Shown here: piece by piece, positions 6,778 to 13,609 of the stretch | Layout of the letters: each line of letters starts with the position of its first letter | Position numbering within the stretch: the stretch's first letter is position 1 | From: Ruminococcus sp. | GTDB lineage: Bacteria > Bacillota > Clostridia > Lachnospirales > Lachnospiraceae | Length of the DNA stretch: 16,063 nucleotides | Direction of reading: 5' to 3' | Assembly (NCBI GenBank): GCA_020024635.1 | Contig: JAHHTL010000046.1 | Location: 1-16,063, forward strand | Notes under the pieces: model-generated | Told to the model about the DNA's origin: nothing | Seen by the model: only the letters and a program-made list of their open reading frames with translations | The model's database searches: none | Translations under genes and position numbers: made by a program

Positions 6778-7491
6778 TTATTGATTCTTGTTTACAATCT
6801 TTGTTTCATAGTTTCCTGTTTCAATATCAATGTAGCGAACAAACAAAGATACCTTGTTGTCCACATTTAAACTATCCCACAACATTGTAGTAAATGCGTC
6901 TATATCATCTGGAATAGAAATAAGCTTTGGTTCCCCTTCAAAACTTGGAAGTGGGTTTCCATCACATTTATATGTATGAATAAAGTGTCCTTCGCCCGCT
7001 GTTGGATTTTCATATGCAAATGTGTATCTATGACAACTATCTGGATTTCCATTGTTACTCTTTAAGATGGACATTGCATAATTGTAAGTTCCATTTTCCA
7101 CATGCATGACTCCTGAGATACGTGGGGTATAATTTGGTGCATCCGGCTCAAATTCTCTGCTTCTTAAACTCTGTTCAAATGTCATCTGCTTGTCCATACC
7201 TTGGTAAATTGTATCTGTCTGATCCCCATTTGTCACAATGGTCTTATTTCCAAGCACGCGAACTGGTGCATAAATGATAAGACTTGGATCTGTAAGTTTT
7301 GACTCATCAAATGCTTGTGTGCGAATTCCTTTTCCCTCTTCTACAAAAACACGGTTACGGCTATTCTCGCTACGTCCCATGATAAAATATGCGGTAACAG
7401 CTTTTTTCCCGTCCGCACTTTTTCCTATGATGATTCCTCTTCCTGGGTATGAATTTTCTTTCAATTCCTGTTCGATCGATAACATCTGCAT
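6778..7491 (-). CDS. purO: PurO-type IMP cyclohydrolase
   Basis: PurO closes the ring of FAICAR to IMP, the last step of purine synthesis. It is unrelated to the cyclohydrolase domain of bacterial PurH and was described first in methanogenic archaea. The 237-aa protein shows the family features: PGRGIIIG (16-23), MGRSENSRNRVF (38-49), NGDQTDTI (88-95) and TPRISG (122-127). These align well with my memory of the Methanothermobacter PurO sequence (for example its NGSHTDTI and NTPRI segments). The ribosome binding site AAGGAG lies ten bases before the first ATG; a second ATG two codons later is too far from it. It forms a two-gene operon with purH. Confidence 0.92.
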   Translation of the reverse strand: MQMLSIEQELKENSYPGRGIIIGKSADGKKAVTAYFIMGRSENSRNRVFVEEGKGIRTQAFDESKLTDPSLIIYAPVRVLGNKTIVTNGDQTDTIYQGMDKQMTFEQSLRSREFEPDAPNYTPRISGVMHVENGTYNYAMSILKSNNGNPDSCHRYTFAYENPTAGEGHFIHTYKCDGNPLPSFEGEPKLISIPDDIDAFTTMLWDSLNVDNKVSLFVRYIDIETGNYETKIVNKNQ

Positions 7492-7539
7492 ATAAGCGAT
7501 TCTCCTTTATCATTTCGTTCTATTAATAACTACAGGCTA

Positions 7540-7568
7540 ATTATAAATGTAAACTTATAAAAGTACAA
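7540..7568 (-). promoter_or_regulatory. Promoter of the purO-purH operon
   Basis: On the minus strand there is a -35 TTGTAC (7563-7568), a 17-bp spacer and a perfect -10 TATAAT (7540-7545). The inferred leader is only about 40 nt, too short for a purine riboswitch, and I see no obvious PurR-box pair. How this operon responds to purines is not visible. Confidence 0.75.
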
Positions 7569-7587
7569 TATTTCTACCACTTATTCA

Positions 7588-7688
7588 GGGTATGAAAAAA
7601 ACTAATTCCCATTAAGAAGTTTTTCTAATCATGATAAAATAGGAGTATACAAACAGATTTTCATCCAGTTCCATATCCTTTCATACCC
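7588..7688. repeat. 101-bp element bounded by 10-bp perfect inverted repeats
   Basis: GGGTATGAAA at 7588-7597 is repeated in perfect inverse at 7679-7688. Between them is a second imperfect hairpin (7595-7625, AAAAACT with AGTTTTT plus AAT/ATT). The stretch lies between the HAAS-gene hairpin and the purO promoter and has no convincing gene. It could be a small structured RNA, a MITE-like insertion, or chance pairing. I see no clear target-site duplication at its ends. Confidence 0.35.
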
Positions 7689-7699
7689 CCTAACTAAGA

Positions 7700-7725
7700 G
7701 AGACACTTGATCGCTCAAGTGTCTC
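7700..7725 (-). terminator. Hairpin terminator after the HAAS-domain gene
   Basis: A perfect 11-bp stem, GAGACACTTGA paired with its complement (7700-7710 with 7715-7725), has a four-base loop and starts nine bases after the stop of the HAAS-domain gene. On the minus strand it is followed by TCTTAGTT, a poor T-run, so termination may be incomplete. Confidence 0.6.
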
Positions 7726-7733
7726 CAAAGCCA

Positions 7734-9098
7734 TTATTTTATTCCTTCAAAATACTGTTTCATCTGTGGATTTGCCAATACTTTAATGGACTTAATATCA
7801 TCAGAATAGTAAGAATACAGTTTTCGTTCCTTTAGGTCTTTCATAAATTTATCTTTTAGTTGCATCATTAATTTTAGATTGGAATCACCATAATTTTGCC
7901 CAAGACGTACATGATATATCTCGCCTTTGTATTGCTGCTCCTCTTCTGGCTGATCATAATCGTGTTCATAATAATTTTCTACAACTGCAAAATATTCAAT
8001 TTCATTTTGATTTCGTTCAATTTCATACCAAACCTGTCCCATTGGAACACTAGCATCAAACGTCACTTCTGCTTTTACAAATTCGTGTCCGTTATACACT
8101 TCTTCCAATTCAATCTTCCCGGTATTCTCCAATGGAATTTCCGCAATCACTTTACTGGTTGTCTTTTCCTCTTCAAAAATCGGTTGCTCCCCTCCATAAA
8201 CGAAGGTCGAAAATTCCATAACCCCAATTCCTGTTCCAATTCCTGTTAAAAGGATTCCAATCCCAGCAAAAGAAACGATTCCGATTTTTATGATTGTTTT
8301 TGTTTTATCGGAGAAGATTGCTTTCTTTCCTTTTCTTCTCTTAATAAAGAAGGTCAATGCGATTGCAACTGCTGCACTAAAAATCACTGTTCCAAGACTG
8401 ACAAGTAGCACGCCCCAAAGCGGATAATCCATGACAAGAAATACGAGCGACGCCCCAAATATGTATAACATGATGCAAGTGAAAATTCCTACCAGAAATA
8501 CAATACCGGCAATGAAAAGATTCCATGCTATTTTAATCGCCCACATCCCCAATCTAAAACATCCTCTAATAACCTTCCAAACCCAACTCGTAAGTTTCTG
8601 GAACCAACGACTTCCTCTTCTTTGTTTTTCCTGCATCATCTGAATGTTTTCCGGTAATCGCTTATCCGTACCTAAAAGGAGCATTTGCTCTTCTCGCTCT
8701 ACTTTTACAACTTTTTTAATTTGATTCCAAATCTTTTCAAAACATACTTTCGCGGAATTCCAACCATTTTTCAACACTTCTTTTGTTTTTTGAACCACTT
8801 TTCCACAAAAGTGCTTTGTGTTTTCCCCAAGCTCTTTTGCACTTTCTTTAAATTGTGCTTGTTTTTCTTCTTTAAGCTGTGCGTTATAATTTACCTTCAC
8901 ATGATAAGATTCTAAAATTTCTGCAACCAATTCTTCTATATTCCCAAAATCTTTGATTGCTTCCTCTTCTGTAATCTTTCCGTTTTCCATTTTCATGGCA
9001 ATGTGTTGTTCGTATTCACTTAGGATATCATTTAACTCATTTTCTTCTATGATTGCGAGTTTCTTCCTCAAGATTTGAAAGAATTCATCTTTTTTCAT
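7734..9098 (-). CDS. HAAS/DUF1700-domain membrane protein with large C-terminal extracytoplasmic region
   Basis: Residues 1-67 match the HAAS (DUF1700) helical domain that usually accompanies PadR regulators: FFQILRKKLAIIEE, LNDILSEYEQHI and the EEAIKDFGNIEELVAEIL pattern. A charged, probably helical cytoplasmic stretch follows (70-165). Then come about three membrane segments (near 189-223, 226-252 and 268-292) and a roughly 160-aa C-terminal domain (293-454) rich in E, Y and K, probably outside the cell. It has 454 aa, longer than the simple HAAS membrane proteins. Its ATG overlaps the padR stop (ATGA), with ribosome binding site AAGGGGGA. PadR-HAAS pairs are common in Firmicutes and are thought to act in envelope stress or signalling. 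The precise function and the identity of the C-terminal domain are unknown to me. Confidence 0.85.
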   Translation of the reverse strand: MKKDEFFQILRKKLAIIEENELNDILSEYEQHIAMKMENGKITEEEAIKDFGNIEELVAEILESYHVKVNYNAQLKEEKQAQFKESAKELGENTKHFCGKVVQKTKEVLKNGWNSAKVCFEKIWNQIKKVVKVEREEQMLLLGTDKRLPENIQMMQEKQRRGSRWFQKLTSWVWKVIRGCFRLGMWAIKIAWNLFIAGIVFLVGIFTCIMLYIFGASLVFLVMDYPLWGVLLVSLGTVIFSAAVAIALTFFIKRRKGKKAIFSDKTKTIIKIGIVSFAGIGILLTGIGTGIGVMEFSTFVYGGEQPIFEEEKTTSKVIAEIPLENTGKIELEEVYNGHEFVKAEVTFDASVPMGQVWYEIERNQNEIEYFAVVENYYEHDYDQPEEEQQYKGEIYHVRLGQNYGDSNLKLMMQLKDKFMKDLKERKLYSYYSDDIKSIKVLANPQMKQYFEGIK

Positions 9099-9421
9099 TT
9101 TTCTTCCCCCTTATCGTTTTCCAAAAATTCGCATACTCTATTTTGAAAATCTTTCCATTCATCCACAAGACGATTTCTTTGTAATATTCCCATGGCTGTG
9201 ATATGGTAATACTTTCTTGTAGGCCCTTCTGTAGACTCTTTTAGGTAGGTTTCAAAATAATGCTCATTGGTCATTCTCTTTAAAAGAGGATAAATGGTCC
9301 CTTCTTTTACATCCACAACTTTTGAAACTTCTTCCACCAACTCATATCCATACATGTCTCTTTTTCCTACAGAAACGAGTACAATTAATTCTAATACTCC
9401 TTTTTTAAACTGGGCATTCAC
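9095..9421 (-). CDS. PadR-family transcriptional regulator
   Basis: This is a small winged-helix repressor. PadR hallmarks are MYGYEL (25-30), GTIYPLLKRM (43-52) and the wing GPTRKYYHIT (68-77), numbered from the ATG at 9427. It ends with a short helix for dimerisation, as in the PadR-s1 type. The ATG at 9427 directly abuts the Shine-Dalgarno (AAGGGGGG). The GTG two codons later (9421) has a six-base spacing and gives the typical PadR opening MNAQFKKGVLEL, so I prefer it (108 aa); 9427 cannot be excluded. The gene overlaps the HAAS-domain gene by four bases. It probably represses its own operon through repeats in its promoter. Confidence 0.92.
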   Translation of the reverse strand: MNAQFKKGVLELIVLVSVGKRDMYGYELVEEVSKVVDVKEGTIYPLLKRMTNEHYFETYLKESTEGPTRKYYHITAMGILQRNRLVDEWKDFQNRVCEFLENDKGEEK

Positions 9422-9444
9422 ATGCATCCCCCCTTTTTACTATT

Positions 9445-9473
9445 ATAATACATTCAGTACCTTACATTGTCAA
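9445..9473 (-). promoter_or_regulatory. Promoter of the padR-HAAS operon
   Basis: On the minus strand there is a perfect -35 TTGACA (9468-9473), a 17-bp spacer and a -10 TATTAT (9445-9450), about 24 bp before the padR start. Direct repeats lie in the spacer and upstream of the -35. Confidence 0.85.
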
Positions 9474-9497
9474 GTACCTTTTAGAATTTAATACCTT
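9456..9497. repeat. Three direct repeats with 17-bp period (candidate PadR operator)
   Basis: On the plus strand AGTACCTT occurs at 9456-9463 and 9473-9480, and AATACCTT at 9490-9497, each exactly 17 bp apart. The first lies between the -35 and -10; the second touches the -35. Placement on the padR promoter suggests a regulator site. PadR operators described so far are mostly inverted repeats, so a direct array would be unusual. Confidence 0.5.
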
Positions 9498-9523
9498 GTA
9501 TTTTCATGTAGGTGTTTTTAAAC

Positions 9524-9562
9524 AAAAAAACTCCCCCTTGGCTTTTGTTCAAACCAAGGGAG
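9524..9562 (-). terminator. Intrinsic terminator after the aminopeptidase gene
   Basis: On the minus strand CTCCCTTGG (9554-9562) pairs with CCAAGGGGGAG (9531-9541) across a 12-base loop with a small bulge. Seven T follow (9524-9530). It lies about 20 bp after the aminopeptidase stop. Confidence 0.9.
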
Positions 9563-9581
9563 AGCCTTTCTATTTTTTTCT

Positions 9582-11006
9582 TTATTCCTCTTCACAAAAA
9601 TAATAAATGGTGGAAACGCCAGCTCCTGTTGCCCCTGTTTTTTGATAGTTCCAAATTGGTTTATCCACCCATGCAGTTCCTGCAATATCCAAATGAATCC
9701 ACGGAGTTTGTTCTGCAAATTCTCGAATAAATAATCCTGCGGTAATGGTTCCGCAACAAGAATCCCCCACATTCTTTACATCTGCAACCTCACTTTTGAT
9801 CATCTCTTCATGTTCTTTCTTAAAAGGGAGACGATGATACTGTTCTCCAGAACGATTCGCCGCCTTAGAAAACTGTTGAAACAACTGCTCTTGATCGCAT
9901 AATACTCCGGCAATGGAAAATCCCAACATATTTACAACCGCTCCTGTAAGTGTAGCAATATCTAGTACCGAAGTCACTTCTCCTTTTCTCACAGCATAGG
10001 CCACCGCATCTGCAAGGATCAACCTTCCTTCTGCATCCGTATTCATTACTTCGATTGTTTTTCCTGAATAAGACGAAATCACATCTCCCGGGAGAAGGCT
10101 TCCACTTGAAATCCTATTTTCACACATTGGTAAGAAGGCAGATACATTTTTCTTTTGCCCATTTTTTGCCAATGCATAAATGGCACCAGCTACTGCTGCC
10201 GCTCCAGCCATATCGCCCTTTATTCCTGCCATGGAAGCAGAAGGTTTCAGACAGTATCCTCCCGTATCCACTGTTACACCCTTTCCTACCAGACCGATCC
10301 GATTTTTGCTTTCCGGTTTCGGTGTATATTCTATTTCAAGAAAACACGGAAGATTGGCGCTACTATTTCCAACACTGTACAGTGCGTTCATCCCCATTTT
10401 TTTCAACTTATCGGCGTCAATTAGTTGAATGCTTAACTCTTTACAATGTAAGGAATTCAATTTCTTCATGAGCCTGCCTGCAAATTCCATGGGGGTCAAT
10501 TGATTGGATGGGCAGTTTACCAGCTCTCTGGCAAAAAGAATCCCTTCCGCAATTGCCTGTCCTTTTGCAATATGTGCTTTTGCCTTTCGCTGCTGCAAGT
10601 CAGGTATGCCGCAAAAACACGCAGTAAAGGTTCTTAAACTTTCTTCATAGGATTTATACTTTTCAAACGTTCCAAGACAAACTCCTTGCGCCACCTGTTC
10701 TAAACAGTCCACACCTGCTTCATCAATAAATGTGGACACATCAAGATCATAATGTTTTATATGATGCTTTTTCATTACCTGAGAAGCAAATGCAGCCAGT
10801 TCTATGATTTGATTGGTGGTTAGAGGCTCCTTTCCGATTCCAATATAGACAGACATATTTGCTTCTTCATTTTCAAAAATCAGATGTTGCAAATATTTCC
10901 CACAAAATAATCGCTGTAATCCTGCGCTCAATTCATGGATCTTTTGATGATCTTCCGCCACAAAACTAATCTGGAATTTATTTTTCCACTGTTTCTGTGT
11001 ATTCAT
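9582..11006 (-). CDS. pepA: Leucyl aminopeptidase, M17 family
   Basis: This cytoplasmic two-metal aminopeptidase releases N-terminal residues from peptides. The 474-aa protein has an N-terminal domain to about 145 and the catalytic domain after it. All active-site residues line up with E. coli PepA at a constant offset: metal ligands K242, D247, D265, D324 and E326, catalytic K254 and R328. The signature NTDAEGRLIL is at 322-331, and VGKGVTVDTGG replaces the more common VGKGITFDSGG. The frame extends to a TTG at 11024, but that would put the ribosome binding site (AAGGAAGG) inside the gene. The ATG at 11006 has it at six-base spacing and is preferred. The gene follows the phosphatase gene by about 14 bp and ends at a strong terminator. 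Confidence 0.93.
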   Translation of the reverse strand: MNTQKQWKNKFQISFVAEDHQKIHELSAGLQRLFCGKYLQHLIFENEEANMSVYIGIGKEPLTTNQIIELAAFASQVMKKHHIKHYDLDVSTFIDEAGVDCLEQVAQGVCLGTFEKYKSYEESLRTFTACFCGIPDLQQRKAKAHIAKGQAIAEGILFARELVNCPSNQLTPMEFAGRLMKKLNSLHCKELSIQLIDADKLKKMGMNALYSVGNSSANLPCFLEIEYTPKPESKNRIGLVGKGVTVDTGGYCLKPSASMAGIKGDMAGAAAVAGAIYALAKNGQKKNVSAFLPMCENRISSGSLLPGDVISSYSGKTIEVMNTDAEGRLILADAVAYAVRKGEVTSVLDIATLTGAVVNMLGFSIAGVLCDQEQLFQQFSKAANRSGEQYHRLPFKKEHEEMIKSEVADVKNVGDSCCGTITAGLFIREFAEQTPWIHLDIAGTAWVDKPIWNYQKTGATGAGVSTIYYFCEEE

Positions 11007-11020
11007 ACTATTCCTTCCTT

Positions 11021-11737
11021 TCAATCGAGATGATTCACATAAGTAATGTTTCCAGTATCAAGACAATACGCGGCCAGTTTCCCCTTAAACACGCATCCGC
11101 AATCAATGGCAATGTGACCGTATTTTTCATAAACCAAAGCCTTTTTGTCTTCACGAATTAAAAACGTTGGGGTATGTCCTGTCACCAAATATGTATTTTT
11201 ATCTTGAAAGCATCTTTTTGTATAATCTGTCCGATAGAAAATAAAATCCTTTTGCCTATATTCTTCGAGACCTTTTTCTTCTGTGAATCCATGAATCCCA
11301 CCATGGGCCAAGACATATGTTCTTTGTCCACAGTGGATTTCTTCATATGTACGAAAGCTTCGAATGTAGTCTAAAATCTCATCTTTTTCTGTATGATCGA
11401 GTTGTCGAAATTGATCTGCGGTAACTTTTCCTCCACTTTGTATCCAAACCAGGTAATTCATAATGTCTTGGTCGTTTAAATGATGTTCCGCATTTTCTTC
11501 CGTTATTTCTACATTTAATTTTTTTAAAACCTGATATGCCATATACTCGTGATTTCCAAGAATCGGATGTACATTTGCGCGCCTCATCATGTCTTTGAGC
11601 ACTTTCATTGGTTCTGGTCCTCGATCTACAACATCCCCTAGAACGTACAACGTGTCTGCTTCTGTAAACTGTATTTTGTCTAACAGCATCCTATATTCTC
11701 TATAACATCCATGAATATCTGAGATTACGTATCTCAT
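11021..11737 (-). CDS. PPP-type metallophosphatase (Ser/Thr phosphatase or ApaH-like)
   Basis: This 238-aa calcineurin-like phosphoesterase has the full PPP signature: DIHG (D7, H9), GDVVDRG (34-40), GNHE (61-64), H145 in LAHGG, GHTP (187-190) and IDCGCVFKGKLAAYCL near the C-terminus. Known relatives are bacteriophage lambda phosphatase, PrpA/PrpB and ApaH; the sequence does not tell whether the substrate is a phosphoprotein or a dinucleotide. It has a promoter directly upstream with an extended -10 and a ribosome binding site CAGGAT close to the ATG. It is transcribed with the aminopeptidase gene; a functional link is not established. Confidence 0.88.
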   Translation of the reverse strand: MRYVISDIHGCYREYRMLLDKIQFTEADTLYVLGDVVDRGPEPMKVLKDMMRRANVHPILGNHEYMAYQVLKKLNVEITEENAEHHLNDQDIMNYLVWIQSGGKVTADQFRQLDHTEKDEILDYIRSFRTYEEIHCGQRTYVLAHGGIHGFTEEKGLEEYRQKDFIFYRTDYTKRCFQDKNTYLVTGHTPTFLIREDKKALVYEKYGHIAIDCGCVFKGKLAAYCLDTGNITYVNHLD

Positions 11738-11791
11738 ACTTATCCTGTGCTTCCTTTCCTAATTTGATTTCCACGTTCCTCAGTTATTCTG

Positions 11792-11820
11792 ATTATAGCA
11801 ATATCAAATAGCAGATACAA
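11792..11820 (-). promoter_or_regulatory. Promoter of the phosphatase-aminopeptidase operon
   Basis: On the minus strand there is a -35 TTGTAT (11815-11820), a 17-bp spacer and a perfect -10 TATAAT (11792-11797) preceded by TGC, an extended -10. It begins only three bases after the symporter stop codon. I see no terminator between the symporter gene and this promoter. Confidence 0.8.
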
Positions 11821-11823
11821 GAA

Positions 11824-13224
11824 TTATTTTTTTCGTTCTTTTAAGGATCCAACGACCATTTTTGTTAGTGCAAATAATGCCAATGAGTTGGGAATTACCA
11901 TAAGGTTGTTGAACATATCCGTTAATTCCCAGACAAGATCATTGGAGACTACTGTTCCAATAAACATAAAACAAAGAGCAATCACAGAATACACTGGAAG
12001 CGCTTTTTTTCCAAACAAATAGGCAACATTTACTTTTCCAAACATATTCCAGCTAAGGGAGGTAGAAAAGGCAAAAAACAGCAGACATATTGCCACAAAC
12101 AGAGCGCCTGCTTGTTCTCCTAACACCACTCCAAAAGCAGTTTGTGCCAAATTGGTTCGATTTAAAGTCGTAGACACTGCTGCCGCCTGACACGCATGTA
12201 ATGGTCCATCCGAAGTGTATAATGTAGAAATGATGACCAACGCATTTAATGTTAACACAACAAAGGTATCAATAAATACCCCTATCATTGCCACAACCCC
12301 TTGTTCATGAGGATGTGAAACATTGGCTTGTGCATGTGCATGTGGCGTAGAACCCATCCCCGCTTCATTGGAAAATAATCCACGTTTCGCTCCTTGACTA
12401 ATGGCAGTCTTTAAGGCATAACCCACACTTCCTCCTAGTATCGCTTGCGGTGCAAATGCATAGCGAAAAATCATTCCTATAGTTTCTGGCAAATACTGTA
12501 TCCGTGCAACAAGAACCACTAGACTTCCTGACAAAAAGATTACCGCCATGATTGGGACAATTTTTTCAACAACCGACGCAAGTCTTTGTACATCACTTAA
12601 AAATACCACCCCACATGCAACAACTAAAACAATTCCTACAATCCAAGATGGAATATGGAATGCGGTTTCAAAGGTAGAACCAATTGAATTTGCCTGAACC
12701 ATACATCCCATAAATCCCAGTGCTAAAATAATGGCAACGGCAAAGAAAGCTGCCAAAAATCTTCCAAACTTTCCACGAAACGCCGTCCTTATATAATATA
12801 CAGGTCCTCCATAGATCGTCCCATCTTTTTCAATTTTTCTTGTTTTGATGGCAAGTGTCGCTTCTGCATATACCGTTGCCATACCAAAGAACGCAATGAC
12901 CCACATCCAAAATATGGCTCCAGGACCTCCTGTGAGAATGGCTCCAGATGCACCAACGATATTCCCTGTTCCAACCTGAGCTGCAATTGCAGTCGTAAGA
13001 GACTGAAAGGAACTCATTCCCTGCTCTTGTTTTTTTCCCTTAAGCTTAATATTTCCAAATACCCCTTTTAATCCTTCCTTAAAACAGCGTACTTGCACAA
13101 ATCTTGTTCGAATGGTATACCAGATCCCTACCCCTAGAAGTAGGAATACCAAAATGTAATTTGACAAATACAAATTAATTTTACATGTAATCGGATACAA
13201 AAATTCTTCTACTGCTGCTAACAT
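11824..13224 (-). CDS. Alanine/glycine:cation symporter (AGCS family)
   Basis: This is an inner-membrane sodium- or proton-coupled transporter for alanine or glycine. The 466-aa protein has the usual length, about ten or more hydrophobic segments, and the AGCS signatures TAIAAQVGTGNIVGASGAI (78-96) and GGPGAIFWMW (99-108). Its 5' region holds a tandem glycine riboswitch, which makes glycine a likely substrate. The frame can be extended to a TTG at 13269, but that lies in the riboswitch hairpin. The ATG at 13224 has GGAGG seven bases upstream and is preferred. The phosphatase promoter starts directly after the stop. Whether it imports or exports in this organism is not visible. Confidence 0.94.
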   Translation of the reverse strand: MLAAVEEFLYPITCKINLYLSNYILVFLLLGVGIWYTIRTRFVQVRCFKEGLKGVFGNIKLKGKKQEQGMSSFQSLTTAIAAQVGTGNIVGASGAILTGGPGAIFWMWVIAFFGMATVYAEATLAIKTRKIEKDGTIYGGPVYYIRTAFRGKFGRFLAAFFAVAIILALGFMGCMVQANSIGSTFETAFHIPSWIVGIVLVVACGVVFLSDVQRLASVVEKIVPIMAVIFLSGSLVVLVARIQYLPETIGMIFRYAFAPQAILGGSVGYALKTAISQGAKRGLFSNEAGMGSTPHAHAQANVSHPHEQGVVAMIGVFIDTFVVLTLNALVIISTLYTSDGPLHACQAAAVSTTLNRTNLAQTAFGVVLGEQAGALFVAICLLFFAFSTSLSWNMFGKVNVAYLFGKKALPVYSVIALCFMFIGTVVSNDLVWELTDMFNNLMVIPNSLALFALTKMVVGSLKERKK

Positions 13225-13239
13225 ATCTTTTCCTCCATG

Positions 13240-13276
13240 AAATAACAAACGGAGCCGTTGATGAATCAACCGCTCC
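13240..13276 (-). terminator. Expression-platform hairpin of the glycine riboswitch
   Basis: On the minus strand GGAGC then GUUGA pair with UCAAC then GCUCC (13251-13276), with one G-G mismatch and a four-base loop. A U-rich stretch GUUUGUUAUUU (13240-13250) follows, then the symporter ribosome binding site. It resembles an intrinsic terminator of moderate strength, the likely regulated element. An 8-bp helix (13291-13298 with 13323-13330) lies between it and the aptamers. I could not derive a clear antiterminator. Confidence 0.6.
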
Positions 13277-13330
13277 AGAAAAGAAAGTACAGATATGTAC
13301 CATCTCTATCCTAAGATTTCGCACATATCT

Positions 13331-13492
13331 ACTCTGTCCTTTTACCTGAGAGATTCAGCGAATAAACCGCCTTGCACCTTCGGTACTCATACTTGAGCTT
13401 CTCCAGAGTCACATCCATTCTTAGTCCCCGTCCACAATTGAACGCCTGAGAGTGTTACTCCTTCGGCAGGCCTTAGCCATTCCCCTAAGAAC
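13331..13492 (-). ncRNA. Tandem glycine riboswitch (two aptamers)
   Basis: Aptamer 1 spans about 13418-13492. P1 is TTCTTAG with CTAAGAA, and the core contains GCCGAAGGAG, CTCTCAGGC and GGACGGGGAC. Aptamer 2 spans about 13331-13410. P1 is ACTCT with AGAGT, and the core contains ACCGAAGG, AATCTCTCAGGTAAAAGG and ACAGAG. The two are joined by a seven-base linker (13411-13417). These conserved blocks (CCGAAGG, CUCUCAGG, GGACAGAG) define the glycine riboswitch class. It controls the AGCS gene. Riboswitches of this class before symporter genes are, as I recall, reported as OFF switches in streptococci, unlike the ON switches before gcv operons; the direction here is untested. Confidence 0.95.
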
Positions 13493-13522
13493 TTCGTTTG
13501 TTAATATTTATTTTACTTTACT

Positions 13523-13551
13523 AGGTTACCATTATAAATTCTAAAAGTCAA
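13523..13551 (-). promoter_or_regulatory. Promoter of the riboswitch-AGCS transcript
   Basis: On the minus strand there is a -35 TTGACT (13546-13551), a 17-bp spacer and a weak -10 TAACCT (13523-13528) supported by an upstream TGG (extended -10). The start would lie near 13516, about 25 bases before aptamer 1. Confidence 0.55.
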
Positions 13552-13559
13552 ATTATAAT

Positions 13560-13604
13560 CGGTAATGACTAACTATAACGTGAAATTATAGTTCATCATT
13601 ACCG
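13560..13604 (-). terminator. Long hairpin after the FUSC-like gene
   Basis: This near-perfect 19-bp inverted repeat has CGGTAATGA (13560-13568) and its complement at the outer ends, an inner AACTATAA/TTATAGTT, one mismatch, one G-U pair and a seven-base loop. It starts six bases after the FUSC-like stop codon. The trailing sequence ATTATAATTT on the minus strand is a modest T-tract. It is probably a terminator and separates this operon from the glycine riboswitch promoter. Confidence 0.65.
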
Positions 13605-13609
13605 GTTCT

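Noticed and set aside
7500..7570. Purine riboswitch or PurR box upstream of purO
   Set aside because: The leader between the -10 element and the ribosome binding site is only about 40 bases, and no conserved riboswitch core or paired PurR box is visible.
7612..7674. A 20-codon minus-strand frame (begins MELDENLF) inside the 101-bp inverted-repeat element
   Set aside because: The ribosome binding site is poorly spaced, the frame is very short, and no neighbour argues for a peptide. It may be a chance frame.
10055..10471. Plus-strand 138-codon frame opposite the aminopeptidase gene
   Set aside because: It is antisense to a well-supported gene with all catalytic residues, has no start signal, and its translation matches no family I recognise.
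12789..12986. Second minus-strand open frame inside the symporter gene
   Set aside because: It is an out-of-frame shadow of the AGCS coding sequence with no motif and no ribosome binding site.
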